A stretch of 64,000 nucleotides of DNA from Nocardia wallacei (lineage in GTDB: Bacteria; Actinomycetota; Actinomycetes; Mycobacteriales; Mycobacteriaceae): the NCBI RefSeq assembly GCF_029868745.1, contig NZ_JARWOP010000137.1, positions 16,430 through 80,429 of the forward strand, in the 5' to 3' direction. Both the position numbers and the translations under genes were made by a program. The notes under the pieces are model-generated. The model saw nothing but the letters and a program-made list of their open reading frames with translations. It was not told the DNA's origin and ran no database searches. How positions within the stretch are numbered: position 1 is the first letter of the stretch; each line of letters begins with the position of its first letter. Below, piece by piece: positions 7,926-16,870 of the stretch.

Positions 7926-9343
7926 TTACCCGAGTTCGTCCGGGGCGTGATGCCGAAGGCCGTTATCGCGCTGACGGCGGCCGCGAGGGCGACGAACCAC
8001 CAGCCGTGCCGGAAGGCGGTCAGCATCCGGTCGGAGGCGAGCGACCCGACGAGGGCGATCAGAACGGCGACGCCCAGGACATAGCCGAGCTGGCGGGCGG
8101 TGTTCACCACCGCACTGCCGGTCGCCGACCGGTCCGGCGGCAGATCGACGGCGGCGGAGGCGATCATGCTCGGCAGCGCGAGACCGATGCCGACACCGGA
8201 GATCATCCACCCGGGCAGTACCTCGGCGGCGTACCGCACGGGCATGGCGGCGCTGCTCGATACCAGGAGCACGCCCCCGGCGAACAGCAGATTCCCCACG
8301 GCGACAACGGTTCCCACCGGAATTCGCCGGATCAGTCGCTGGCCGACGGCGGCGAAGATCGGCACCATGATCGGCCCCGGGACGATGGCGAGCCCGGTTT
8401 CGATGGTGCTGAAGCGGGCCCCGTTCTCCAGCCACATGGCGATGCTGAGGAACCACGCTCCGAACGCGGTGCAGAACGCGAGCACGGTCACGTTGGCCCA
8501 CAGGAACGTCGGCACCCGGAACAAGTCGGGCGACACCACCGGCTCCGGATGCGACCGCATCCGCAGCACGAACAGGGCCAGGCTCGCCCCGGCGACGACG
8601 AGCGCGCCGAGCGTCGCCGCGCTGGTCCACGACCATTCGCCGCTCTGCACCAGACCCAGCGACAACGCGCCGATCGCGACGATCAGCAGCGCTACTCCGA
8701 GCAGGTCGGGGACCCGCGCCGACACTTGCGGGCGCAGGTCGGGCACCAAGCGCAGCGCGGCGATTCCGGCCGCCAGACCGACCGGCAGATTGATCAGGAA
8801 CACCCAGCGCCAGGACAGCTCCACCAGCGCGCCGCCGACCACGGGCCCGAACGCCGCGGCGAAGGAACTCGTTGTGGCCCAGACCTTTACGGCGCCCGGC
8901 ACGCGCGCCGGCGGCAGCACCGTGAGCAACAGCCCCAGACTGGCGGGGGTGAGCGCGGCGGCGCCGACCGCCTGGAGCACTCGGAACGCCACCAGCGCCC
9001 ACAGCGTCGGCGCGACCGCGCAGGCCAGGCTGGCCAGCGTGAAAACGGTGAGTCCGACCAGGAATCCGGTTCTGCGTCCCCATCGGTCCGCGAGCCGCCC
9101 GGCCGGAATCAGCAGTGCCGCATAGACGATCGCATACCCGTTGAGGACCCAGCTCAGGTCGGCCAGCGAGGAACCGCGGTAGGACTCGCCGATCGCGGTG
9201 AACGCCACGTTCACGACGAATACGTCCAGCATCGCCATGAACGCGGCCGAGCACAGGGTCCACACGATCGCGGTCGAATGATCCCGCCCCGGCCGCTGTG
9301 CCGTGGGTTGGTCCGTCGCCGCCTCGGCCACTACGTCATCCAT
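7922..9343 (-). CDS. MFS transporter, DHA2-like drug exporter
   Basis: 473 residues with about 14 hydrophobic segments. Features include AMLDVFVVNVAF in the first helix, GRLADRWGRR (motif A) after helix 2 and GPVVGGALVELSWRWVFLINLP (motif C region), as in proton-driven multidrug exporters such as EmrB/QacA. The ATG at 9343 is used because an ATG at 9388 falls within the putative -10 box. A promoter with an operator-like spacer lies just upstream. The downstream SGNH gene is coupled. Confidence 0.87.
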   Translation of the reverse strand: MDDVVAEAATDQPTAQRPGRDHSTAIVWTLCSAAFMAMLDVFVVNVAFTAIGESYRGSSLADLSWVLNGYAIVYAALLIPAGRLADRWGRRTGFLVGLTVFTLASLACAVAPTLWALVAFRVLQAVGAAALTPASLGLLLTVLPPARVPGAVKVWATTSSFAAAFGPVVGGALVELSWRWVFLINLPVGLAAGIAALRLVPDLRPQVSARVPDLLGVALLIVAIGALSLGLVQSGEWSWTSAATLGALVVAGASLALFVLRMRSHPEPVVSPDLFRVPTFLWANVTVLAFCTAFGAWFLSIAMWLENGARFSTIETGLAIVPGPIMVPIFAAVGQRLIRRIPVGTVVAVGNLLFAGGVLLVSSSAAMPVRYAAEVLPGWMISGVGIGLALPSMIASAAVDLPPDRSATGSAVVNTARQLGYVLGVAVLIALVGSLASDRMLTAFRHGWWFVALAAAVSAITAFGITPRTNSGK

Positions 9344-9383
9344 CAGGCGTCCCTTCTCGTCCGCGCCGCTCGTCGGCCAGCAA

Positions 9384-9413
9384 AGCATACGACCGTACGT
9401 ACTTATAAAGCAA
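9384..9413 (-). promoter_or_regulatory. Putative promoter with operator-like spacer for the MFS gene
   Basis: On the minus strand TTGCTT (9413-9408) and TATGCT (9389-9384) are separated by 18 bases containing AAGTACGTACGGTCGT, a partly palindromic sequence of the kind bound by TetR regulators of exporters. No intact TetR gene lies next to it; the nearest is the truncated one at 10533. Confidence 0.45.
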
Positions 9414-9420
9414 CGGGCGA

Positions 9421-10434
9421 TCAGTCGCCGAGAAACCGCAACAGCTCGTCGGTGACGAACCGCGGGTTCTCCTCGACCAGCCAGTGCCCGGCATGCGGGA
9501 CGTCGACCGCGCGCACGATGGCGGTGATGCGCGGGGCCACGGTGGCCCGGACGGCGTCGAGTTGCCCCTGGGCGGTCATGAGCAGGGTGGGCACCTGGGT
9601 GGGTGCCGCCGCCACGGTGTCGCGGACGTCTCGGTCGAGGGCGCGATACAGCTCGAACCCGCCCGCCAGGGCCTGCGGCGCGCTGTATGTGCGCGCGTAC
9701 TCGTCGATCTCGGCGGGCGTGAACGGGGATCGGTCCGCCGTTCCGCCGAATGCCGTGCCGCCGAAGGAAACCTGTGGATAGAACAGTGCCAGGTAGTCGC
9801 GGACGTCGTCGCCCACTACCGCCTCGGGCACGCGGCGCTGCGAGTGAAAGGCGATGTGCCAGCTCATGTTCCGGTATGTGGCCGCATCGACGGCCGGCCC
9901 CGGCAGCGGCAGGTCGAAGTAGCCCAGACGCGTTGTGTCCGAAGGGAACCGGCTGGCGTACTGGAATGCCACCGCGGCACCGAAATCGTGCCCGACGACG
10001 GCCGCGTCACGAATACCGAGCCGCTCGGCGATCAGCGTGTGCACGTAGCGGGCGAGCGTGGCCTTGTCGTATCCGGTCGGCGAACCGGTGCTGTCGCCGA
10101 GGCCGGGCAGATCGACCGCGTAGACGGTGTGGTGTTCGGCGAGCGCGGGCATGATCGGCCACCAGCCGTACCAGGTCTGCGGCCAGCCGTGCAGCAGCAC
10201 CACCGGGCTGCCGATGCCACCGGTCACGTAGTGCATGCGCACGCCGTCGACGTCGGCGAAATCGTGCCGAAAAGTGTTCTGGAACTGCGGATCAGCCCGG
10301 GTGGCGGCGGCGTAGGGCGCGACCCGTTCCGTAGCCGGTGCGCCGCATGCCGCGGCGCCGATCGCCACCAGAATGGCCACCAGCACGGTGACCGGAGTGC
10401 GCGCGGATCGTAGGGGGCGTGGTCGCCTGGTCAT
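9421..10434 (-). CDS. Exported alpha/beta hydrolase, epoxide hydrolase-like
   Basis: 337 residues. The N-terminus has Arg residues, a hydrophobic stretch (VTVLVAILVAIGAAA) and a Cys soon after, so it is a secreted protein or lipoprotein; the lipobox GAAAC is weak. The catalytic domain has HGWPQTWYGW and the nucleophile elbow GHDFGAA with Asp in place of Ser, as in epoxide hydrolases and haloacetate dehalogenases, and ends with PHAGHW for the His. The ATG at 10434 has an AGGAG site. The frame continues open upstream of it, but that part is not coding. Confidence 0.8.
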   Translation of the reverse strand: MTRRPRPLRSARTPVTVLVAILVAIGAAACGAPATERVAPYAAATRADPQFQNTFRHDFADVDGVRMHYVTGGIGSPVVLLHGWPQTWYGWWPIMPALAEHHTVYAVDLPGLGDSTGSPTGYDKATLARYVHTLIAERLGIRDAAVVGHDFGAAVAFQYASRFPSDTTRLGYFDLPLPGPAVDAATYRNMSWHIAFHSQRRVPEAVVGDDVRDYLALFYPQVSFGGTAFGGTADRSPFTPAEIDEYARTYSAPQALAGGFELYRALDRDVRDTVAAAPTQVPTLLMTAQGQLDAVRATVAPRITAIVRAVDVPHAGHWLVEENPRFVTDELLRFLGD

Positions 10435-10532
10435 CGAGGCTCCTTCTGTCGGATGCGCTCGAGTCTCGCCAGACCCACAGCAATTTGGCACGCAATCTTG
10501 CGGTTTCGGCAACTCGCCGACCGCCGCGGATG

Positions 10533-10805
10533 TCAGCGTGAGCGGCGCAGGCCCGCGACGAGGAGCCCGACGAGGCGGCGAGCGTCGTAGCGCGGGTTGT
10601 TGCCCGAGCCCGCGCACAGGCCGCCGATGCCGCGCATGAATTCGTACGCGTCCTGTCCGGCCTCGATCTCGCCGGATTCGGCCGCGGCAGTGAGTAATCG
10701 GGTGCACACCGGGACGAGCCGATCGAGGAAGTAGGAGTGCAGCGGGTCGAAACACGGGTCGTCGGACTGGAGTACGGCGGCCAACCCCTGCTTCGTGATC
10801 ACGAA
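10533..10805 (-). pseudogene. TetR-family regulator, C-terminal half only
   Basis: The frame reads FVITKQGLAAVLQSDDPCFD and continues to VAGLLRRSR-like ends typical of the ligand-binding domain of TetR repressors. The DNA-binding N-terminus is absent. At about 10805 the homology stops and the opposite strand begins a hydrolase fragment that also lacks its N-terminus. A GTG at 10802 would give an 89-residue protein without HTH. Confidence 0.7.
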
Positions 10806-11248
10806 TCGCGCATCTGGTGTACCTCGACGCCATGGTTCCCCGGGACGGTGAAACCGCCGTCGACGTGCTGCCCGTCACCCAGGCGATGATCGATCGGGCG
10901 CTACGTTCCGGCAGCGGCTGGCGCGTGCCGCCGATGCCCGAGTTGCCGCCGCCCGCAGGGCTTTTCGGTGTCACCGAGCCGGGAGATGTCGCCTGGCTGC
11001 GCACCATGCTGTCCGATCAGCCGGTGCGCTGCCTGCAGCAGCCGGTGCGGCTGGACAATCCCGCCGCCGACGCCATCGCGCGCACACACATCCATTGCAC
11101 CGCAGGCGGTTCGGGCGTGGAGCGCCGTCCCGTGCCCGCGACCCAGCCCAACGGCACCCCGGCGGTGGTGTGGGAACTGCCGACCGGGCACGATTGCATG
11201 ATCACCATGCCGGCCGAACTCACCCAGCTGCTGCTGAAGCTCGGCTGA
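10806..11248 (+). pseudogene. Alpha/beta hydrolase (salicylate esterase-like), C-terminal part only
   Basis: The frame enters at IAHLVYLDAMVPRDGE, which in this family lies after the nucleophile elbow, and ends with ELPTGHDCMITMPAEL containing the catalytic His. The oxyanion loop and nucleophile region are missing. It may be expressed from GTG at 10817 as 143 residues but cannot be catalytic. It abuts the truncated TetR gene head to head; its end overlaps the convergent esterase gene. Confidence 0.7.
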
Positions 11249-12250
11249 CCGGCGGCCCTGTGGTGGCAGAGGCAATGTGTGTCAGGTGTTCTCGGAGGAA
11301 GGCGAGGATCTCCGCGCGGGCGGGCTTGGCCTGGGGCACCAGGCCGGGGAGGGCGAGAAAGGCGTGCGGGGCGCCAGGGTATTCGGTGCGGCGGGCGGGG
11401 GTGCCCGACTCCAGCAGCCGTTCGGCGTAGCGGCGGCCCTGGTCGGCGATCGGGTCGAGGGTGGGGATGACCACGAGGGCGGGCGGCAGGCCGCCTAGGT
11501 CGTCGGCATACAGCGGGGACACGGCCCGCGCGTCGGAATCGGCCGGGACGGCCAAGCGGTGGAACAGGCGCATCTTGTCGACCGTCAAAGTCGGGCTGTT
11601 CCCGTACTTTTCGAACGAGGGATAGTCGAGCATCGTGTCGGTCAGATCGGTGGCGGGATTGACCAGCACCTGCGCCCGCACGGGCAGGGCGGCGGCCTTG
11701 ACGCGCACCGCCACCAGCGCGCTGACCAGCCCGCCGGTGCTCTCACCGGCGATCGCGATCCGGGCGGGTCGATGCCGAAGTCCGCGGCGTTTCGCACGAG
11801 GTGCCGCAGCACGTCCCAGCCGTCGTCGACGACCGCTGTCAGCGGGACGTCCGGCGCGAGCAGGCGGTGTTCGACCGACACCACGACCGCGGGCAGACGC
11901 GCGGCGAAATGGCTGTTCGCCCAATCACATTGGGCCGCCGTGCCGACGAAACCGCCGCCGTGCACATGCAGCACGAGCGGCAGCGCACCCGGCCCGCCGC
12001 GCCTGGGCCGGTACACGCGGATGCGGAGTACGCGATCGGGCAGCGTCACGTCCTCCCACCGGATCGTGACACCGCGTGCGGGCAGCCCGGTGACCACCCG
12101 GAACAGCCGCGATCCCGCCTTGCGGTTCGCCGCCCCGCGGAAGGTGACCAGTTCCTCGGCCGTCATGTTCAGCCAATCCGGGTCCTTCTGCAGGCGAGAC
12201 ACCCACACGATGCCGCGTGGCATCCGCCCGTCACCGGTCGCGTCGTTCAT
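11220..12250 (-). pseudogene. Hormone-sensitive-lipase-type esterase, single frameshift
   Basis: The first part (from ATG 12250, AGGAGG site) reads HVHGGGFVGTAAQ and EHRLLAPD, the HSL oxyanion and rim motifs. The second part in another frame reads ARIAIAGESTGGLVSAL with the nucleophile Ser, then TLDPIADQGRRYAE (acid) and PGAPHAFLALPG (His). The join is at about 11762-11769, where ADFGIDP should continue into ARIAIAGE but one base is missing. Repaired, the protein would be about 343 residues and complete. It is either an assembly error or a young pseudogene. Confidence 0.75.
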
Positions 12251-12377
12251 GAGTCCTCCTCGATCGCCCCGCGCCGACCGGCACACGGGCCGCGCCCACG
12301 CGAGTTCCACACATGCCCGCCAGCATGGCCGGACCCGCCGGCCGCCGTCTTGGAGAAATGTTCCCGGCGCGCCGGGT

Positions 12378-12674
12378 CTACGGGCGCGGGGCGGACCAGG
12401 CGACCGGGTCGACCTCGAGCCATGGTGCGTGGGCGATGGCCGTGGGGGTCAGCCCCGCGAAGGCCATGACCTCTCGGTAGAGGTGGGATTGGTCGGTGTA
12501 GCCGCCTTCCGCCGCGACGGTGGCGGGGCTGTGGCCGCCGGCGAGGCGGTGGGCCGCGTGGTCGAAGCGGATCAGTTGGGCGGCGCGCTTGGGGGTCATC
12601 CCCGCCATCCGGTTCGATCGCGCGGGAACCGCGATATCCAGCACGGCTCCCGCGACGTGTACCGGCTCGACGGG
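12378..12674 (-). pseudogene. AraC-family regulator remnant
   Basis: Only the C-terminal helix-turn-helix region is recognisable: MTPKRAAQLIRFDHAAHRLA, then ATVAAEGGYTDQSHLYREVM and GLTPTAIA. The sensor domain and the first HTH are missing; the 25 residues in front do not look like family sequence. It lies downstream of the VOC gene on the same strand. It is probably non-functional. Confidence 0.6.
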
Positions 12675-12697
12675 CATGTCGTCATGATACGAGCCGA

Positions 12698-13327
12698 TCA
12701 GGCGGCGGGCTCCCACGCGAAACCGTCCGGGTCGACCAGGGAGCCGAGCCCGCCGGCGATGGCGAGACGGTGCGCACCGGCGCCCTCGGCGGAGACGCCC
12801 GCGTCCTTGGCGGCGGCGCGACGCCCGTAGAGCGCCAGCTTGACCGCGGACCCCTTGGTGTCGAACTCGACGTACTTGCTGCCGAAGCTCTTCGCCACGG
12901 TCAGGCCGCTGTCGAGGTAGAACTGCTTGGTCGCCTTCACCTTCTCGACGCCGAGGAGCAGCACGAACTCGTCGATCTCCCGGGTCGCGGGGCCGGTGTC
13001 CTTCTTCGCGGAGGTGGCGATCTTCCAGAGGGTGCCGTCCGGGGCCTGGACGACGGCGCCGTAACCCCAGAAGCTCTTCGTGGCGGGCTTCACCACCGTC
13101 GCGCCTGCCGCGGTCGCCGTGCCGACGAAGCTGTCGACGGTGCTCGGCTGCGACACCACGAGCGACAGGACGAAACCCCGGAACCCGGACGTCGGCGCCT
13201 CGGAGGCGCGCACGCGCAGTGTGTCGCCGAGGCCGAAGGCGGCGGTATAGAAGGCCGTGGCGGCGGCGGGGTCGGGCGATTCCAGGATGATGGCCTCGAT
13301 AGCGGCCTGATCAGTGCTGATGTTCAT
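12698..13327 (-). CDS. Glyoxalase/VOC-superfamily protein (two beta-alpha-beta modules)
   Basis: 209 residues with two related halves: ESPDPAAATAFYTAAFGLGD in the first and VEKVKATKQFYLDSGLTVAK in the second, each followed by the paired strands of the vicinal-oxygen-chelate fold. Metal ligands of classic glyoxalases are not obvious, so a binding or antibiotic-resistance-like role is possible. The start ATG at 13327 was chosen as the first giving the conserved N-terminus. It is divergent from the DUF2332 gene. Confidence 0.7.
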   Translation of the reverse strand: MNISTDQAAIEAIILESPDPAAATAFYTAAFGLGDTLRVRASEAPTSGFRGFVLSLVVSQPSTVDSFVGTATAAGATVVKPATKSFWGYGAVVQAPDGTLWKIATSAKKDTGPATREIDEFVLLLGVEKVKATKQFYLDSGLTVAKSFGSKYVEFDTKGSAVKLALYGRRAAAKDAGVSAEGAGAHRLAIAGGLGSLVDPDGFAWEPAA

Positions 13328-13412
13328 GTCTGCAACGTTAGGCGGCGCATACCCGGCGGCGCTTCTCGATTCCTGATCGGCTGCGCGGGGCGGCGCGTGG
13401 CACAGTGCAGAC

Positions 13413-14474
13413 ATGTCTCTCGTACCGCAGTTCGAGCTACAGGCGAAGGCCTGCGCCAAGCTCGGGTCGCCGTTGTACGCCCGGTTGCTGAGCGAGATCG
13501 CGGCGGATCTCGCGGACGGCGGCGTCTGCGCTCGAGCGCTCTCGGGATACGAGGACATGCCGATGGTCGCGGCCGCACCGCTGCGGTTCCTGGGAGCCGT
13601 GCACGGACTTGTGCTGACCGGGCGGGCGCCCGAACTCGCGGCCTACTATCCGAGCGCCACCGCGCCTGCCCTCGACGCCGCGGACGGCGGGGCCTGGCGA
13701 GCCTTCCGCGAGGCCGTCGATGCCCATCCGGAGTGGATCCGGGATTGGATGTCGCGGCCGCCGCAGACCAACGAGGTGGGGCGCGCGGTGCCGCTGCTGG
13801 CCGGACTGCTGGCCGCCGTCGCCGCGACGCCGCTGCCGGTGCGGCTGCTGGAGTTGGGCAGCAGCGCGGGACTCAATCTGCGGGCCGACCACTTCCGCTG
13901 GCACAGTGGCGATTTCGGCTGGGGTCCGATGGATTCGCCGGTGGTACTGGATGGTGCGTGGGACGGCCCGGTGCCCGGGTGGCTGGCCGAGGCGGTGCGC
14001 CGCTATCCACGCCTCGAGGTGATCGAGCGACGCGGCTGCGACCCGACGCCACTGAACCCGCTCTCCCCCACCGACGCACTGTCGCTACGGTCCTACGTCT
14101 GGCCGGACCAGCCCGAGCGCGCGGCCCGGTTGAACGGCGCACTGCTGGTGGCGCAACGGGTTCCGGCCGAGGTCGAGGCCGTGGGCGCGGCGGAGTTCCT
14201 GGGCGGTATCGAACCGATGCCGGGCACGCTCACCGTCGTGTGGCATTCGGTTATGCGGCAATATGTTCCGGCGGACGAGTGGGCGAAGGTCACCGCGGAA
14301 CTCGACCGGCTGGCCGCCACGTCCGGGCCGGATGCGGCGTTCGCGCACATCGCCTTCGAGCCGGTGGCGCGGAGCGGCAGCGGTTTTCCGCTCACCGTCC
14401 GGATCGGCACGGGCCCGGCCCGCGTACTCGCCCGCGCCAAACCGCACGGAATCCCGACCTTCGACGCCGCGTGA
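13413..14474 (+). CDS. DUF2332 family protein
   Basis: 353 residues. The pattern SPLYARLLSEIAADLADGG, then FLGAVHGLVLTG, LLELGSSAGLNLRADHFRW and VVWHSVMRQYV matches DUF2332, an actinobacterial and proteobacterial family without assigned function. The LELGSSAGLNL stretch resembles the SAM-binding loop of class I methyltransferases, so a methyltransferase-like fold is plausible but unproved. It is a single-gene unit. Confidence 0.75.
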   Translation: MSLVPQFELQAKACAKLGSPLYARLLSEIAADLADGGVCARALSGYEDMPMVAAAPLRFLGAVHGLVLTGRAPELAAYYPSATAPALDAADGGAWRAFREAVDAHPEWIRDWMSRPPQTNEVGRAVPLLAGLLAAVAATPLPVRLLELGSSAGLNLRADHFRWHSGDFGWGPMDSPVVLDGAWDGPVPGWLAEAVRRYPRLEVIERRGCDPTPLNPLSPTDALSLRSYVWPDQPERAARLNGALLVAQRVPAEVEAVGAAEFLGGIEPMPGTLTVVWHSVMRQYVPADEWAKVTAELDRLAATSGPDAAFAHIAFEPVARSGSGFPLTVRIGTGPARVLARAKPHGIPTFDAA

Positions 14475-14510
14475 CCATCGCGCCGGTGACCTGTTGTCGC
14501 ACAGGGAAAT

Positions 14511-15041
14511 TCAGGCCCGCTCGTGCAACAGCAGCAGCGAGTAGGCGGCCAGGGTTCCGGAGTCGGTGATCTCGCCGGAGCGAATCATTCGTTCGAGGTC
14601 GGCGCGGGCGAACCAGGCCGAGCGCATGTCCTGCTCCTCCGGCTCGCGTTCGGGTTCGCCCGCAGTGAGGTCGGTGGCGAGGTAGACGCGGCCGCACTGG
14701 CGGAGGGTGGCCGGGGCCGCGTTCAGGGGGCCGAGAAAGGTCAGCCGACCCGCGCGCAGGCCGGTCTCCTCGCGCAGTTCGCGGTGCGCCAGATCGTCCG
14801 GGTCCCCGACCGCGCGATCGGGCAGGGTGCCCGCCGGAAATTCCCAGCAGCGTCGTCCCACGGGATATCTGAACTGCTCGACCAGATGAAAGCGCTCGCC
14901 GTCGCGCGGCACCACCAGCACGAAATCGGGCCGATCGACGACACCGTAGATGCCGGTGGAGCCGTCGGAACGGCGAATCGTGTCCTCACGCACTTCCATC
15001 CAGCGATTGGCGTAAACCGTCTGCGAGCCGAGCGTCTCCAT
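14511..15041 (-). CDS. NUDIX hydrolase, ADP-ribose pyrophosphatase-like
   Basis: 176 residues. The Nudix box is GTLPDRAVGDPDDLAHRELR followed at once by EETGLRAG, with the metal-binding REXXEE core in HRELREETG. The preceding WEFPAGTL and upstream DFVLVVPRDG match ADP-sugar pyrophosphatases. It hydrolyses nucleoside diphosphate derivatives; the exact substrate is unknown. It stands alone, downstream of the carboxymuconolactone decarboxylase-like gene on the same strand. Confidence 0.8.
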   Translation of the reverse strand: METLGSQTVYANRWMEVREDTIRRSDGSTGIYGVVDRPDFVLVVPRDGERFHLVEQFRYPVGRRCWEFPAGTLPDRAVGDPDDLAHRELREETGLRAGRLTFLGPLNAAPATLRQCGRVYLATDLTAGEPEREPEEQDMRSAWFARADLERMIRSGEITDSGTLAAYSLLLLHERA

Positions 15042-15084
15042 ACCCCGGATTGTGCCGCACCCGCCCCTATGCGGTGCTCGAGAA

Positions 15085-15702
15085 TCAGTGCGCCTTGGAC
15101 AGGTACTTGACCGTCGGTGGCGTGGCGTATCCCATCCGCCGCAGGAACCACCGCGTCATGGCCAGCCCACGCCCCTCCGGCGGCACGCCGCCCATGGCGT
15201 CCATGATGCGGTTGATGGCGTGGAACGCGACGCTGATGCGCACCGCCTCCGTGAGCGCCTCGTCGGTGACGCCCGCGATGCGCACCCGCGCCACATCGAC
15301 CGGGGACACCTCGTCGGGCGCGTCGGCCAGCTTGGCCAGAAAGTCCAGCACCACAACGACTTCGATGCGCTGACCGGACTCCGCGGGCCGCTCCAGCGCC
15401 CGGACCACCAGCTCGCGATCCTGGTAGCTCTCGGCGACGACCTGGTGGCAGGCGCGGCAGAACTCGCACTGGTTGCGCGCGGAGGTGAACGTGGCGAACA
15501 GTTCCCGTTCGCCGATACTCCACGCCGAGGGGCCGCGCATCAGATCCTGGAGATAATCGCTGTAGGGAGTGCTGAAATAGCGGTGCCGGTACAGCAGCAC
15601 CTTGATCACGTCGGGCACCTCGGTGCGGCCGAGAACGCGCATGACGCGCAGGGTCCACCGGCCCGGCCGGTCGTGGCCGCGGTCCACCACATCGAGCCTC
15701 AT
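15085..15702 (-). CDS. Carboxymuconolactone decarboxylase-like (AhpD-fold) protein
   Basis: 205 residues, all helical, with the redox motif CEFCRACH (Cys79 and Cys82, His86) of the AhpD fold, which supports alkylhydroperoxidase-type thiol chemistry. The ATG at 15702 overlaps the stop of the upstream 104-residue gene as ATGA, so they are translated together. The substrate is unknown. Confidence 0.75.
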   Translation of the reverse strand: MRLDVVDRGHDRPGRWTLRVMRVLGRTEVPDVIKVLLYRHRYFSTPYSDYLQDLMRGPSAWSIGERELFATFTSARNQCEFCRACHQVVAESYQDRELVVRALERPAESGQRIEVVVVLDFLAKLADAPDEVSPVDVARVRIAGVTDEALTEAVRISVAFHAINRIMDAMGGVPPEGRGLAMTRWFLRRMGYATPPTVKYLSKAH

Positions 15703-16013
15703 GCCGCGCCGCCCATCGCGCGCAGGGCGGCGCGGAGCCGGCGATCGGCGGCCCCGACGGCGGCGACCACGGTGGCCTCGAACACCTCGTCCTCGGACCG
15801 GTGCTCGGTCAGCGCCGCGACCTGCTTGTCGGTGACGCGGTAGGCGTGCCGGGCCACGGTGTCCACGAAACGCTCGAGATCGGCCGGGACCGTCGCCGAC
15901 TCGTCCCCGGCGGCCGCCCGGAATATCGATCTGCGGGTCACGGCGGGCAGGGCAGCGGGAGCCGCTCGCAGGTGCTCGACGAAGCTGTCCCAGTGCTCTG
16001 CGCGTGAAGCCAT
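15699..16013 (-). CDS. Small helical protein coupled to the AhpD-fold gene
   Basis: 104 residues from MASRAEHWDSFVEHLRAAP, predicted all-helical with no Cys, no signal peptide and no membrane segment. YRVTDKQVAALTEHRSEDEV in the middle resembles the N-terminal helical part of carboxymuconolactone decarboxylase proteins, so it may be a split or partner subunit. Stop and start of the two genes overlap by 4 bp. The ATG at 16013 was chosen; the longer frame to 16100 has no ribosome binding site. Confidence 0.6.
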   Translation of the reverse strand: MASRAEHWDSFVEHLRAAPAALPAVTRRSIFRAAAGDESATVPADLERFVDTVARHAYRVTDKQVAALTEHRSEDEVFEATVVAAVGAADRRLRAALRAMGGAA

Positions 16014-16200
16014 GCGCCCATGATGCAACACGGACAAACACCGCGAACCGCGTTCCGGCGGAACATCTTTCGGTGAACGGTCACAATGGTCCGATAACAC
16101 CGTAATAGCGCAGGCCGCGAGCGGTCCGGCGGTTCGAGCGACCCGGCCGGTCGATGACGGCTATGAGACACCGCCCGGCCGGATTCGTAGACTTCCGGCG

Positions 16201-16833
16201 GTGACGGAACCGGAAGATGTGCGGCGGACCCGCCGCGGCTACGACGAGGTGGCCGAGCTGTACCACTCGATGTTCGAGCACGCGCTCGCCGCCAGCCCGT
16301 TCGACCGGGCGATGCTGGGCGTATTCGCGGAGCGGGTGGGTACCGGCGCCGTCGCCGATCTCGGCTGCGGACCGGGCCGGATCACCACACACCTGGCCGC
16401 GCTCGGGCTCGACGTGTTCGGTATCGATCTGTCCCCGGAGATGATCCGCCTGGCCCGCGCCGCCCGCCCGGACCTGCGCTACGTGGTCGGTTCGATGGAG
16501 AACCTGGCGGTGCCCGACGCCGCGCTGGCCGGAATCGTGTCGTGGTACAGCGTCATTCACACGCCGCCGGTCCGGGTGCCGATCATCGTCGCCGAGTTCC
16601 GCCGCGTGCTGGCTCCCGGCGGGCAGGTGGCGCTGGCGTTCCAGACCACCGAGGGGGACGACGTGCGGACCCACGACCACAAGGTCGCGCCGAGCTACCT
16701 GTGGCCGCCGGACCGGATCGAGGAACTGCTGGGCGAGGGCGGGTTCCGGACCGTGGCCCGGCTGGTGCGGGAGCCGGACGACGAAGCGCATCCGCCGGCG
16801 TACCTGCTGGCGGAGAAGTCGTCGGCGAGTTGA
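16201..16833 (+). CDS. Class I SAM-dependent methyltransferase
   Basis: 210 residues with motif I VADLGCGPGRITTHLA, acidic end of strand 2 VFGIDLSPEM, and motif IV region ENLAVPDAALAGIVSW plus the post-motif RRVLAPGGQVALAF. It belongs to the Methyltransf_11/25 type; the acceptor is unknown. GTG at 16201 is taken as start (MTEPEDVRRTRRGYDEVAEL, with the typical YDEVA entry). The FAD oxidoreductase gene begins 37 bp downstream and may be co-transcribed. Confidence 0.82.
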   Translation: MTEPEDVRRTRRGYDEVAELYHSMFEHALAASPFDRAMLGVFAERVGTGAVADLGCGPGRITTHLAALGLDVFGIDLSPEMIRLARAARPDLRYVVGSMENLAVPDAALAGIVSWYSVIHTPPVRVPIIVAEFRRVLAPGGQVALAFQTTEGDDVRTHDHKVAPSYLWPPDRIEELLGEGGFRTVARLVREPDDEAHPPAYLLAEKSSAS

Positions 16834-16870
16834 TCGCCACGGCCCGCGGCCGCCGTGATATCCAGGGCAG

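Noticed and set aside
9421..11007. A 528-residue reading of the exported hydrolase with a long N-terminal extension
   Set aside because: The extension crosses the TetR fragment region and lacks coding character; the signal peptide begins at 10434 with a good ribosome site.
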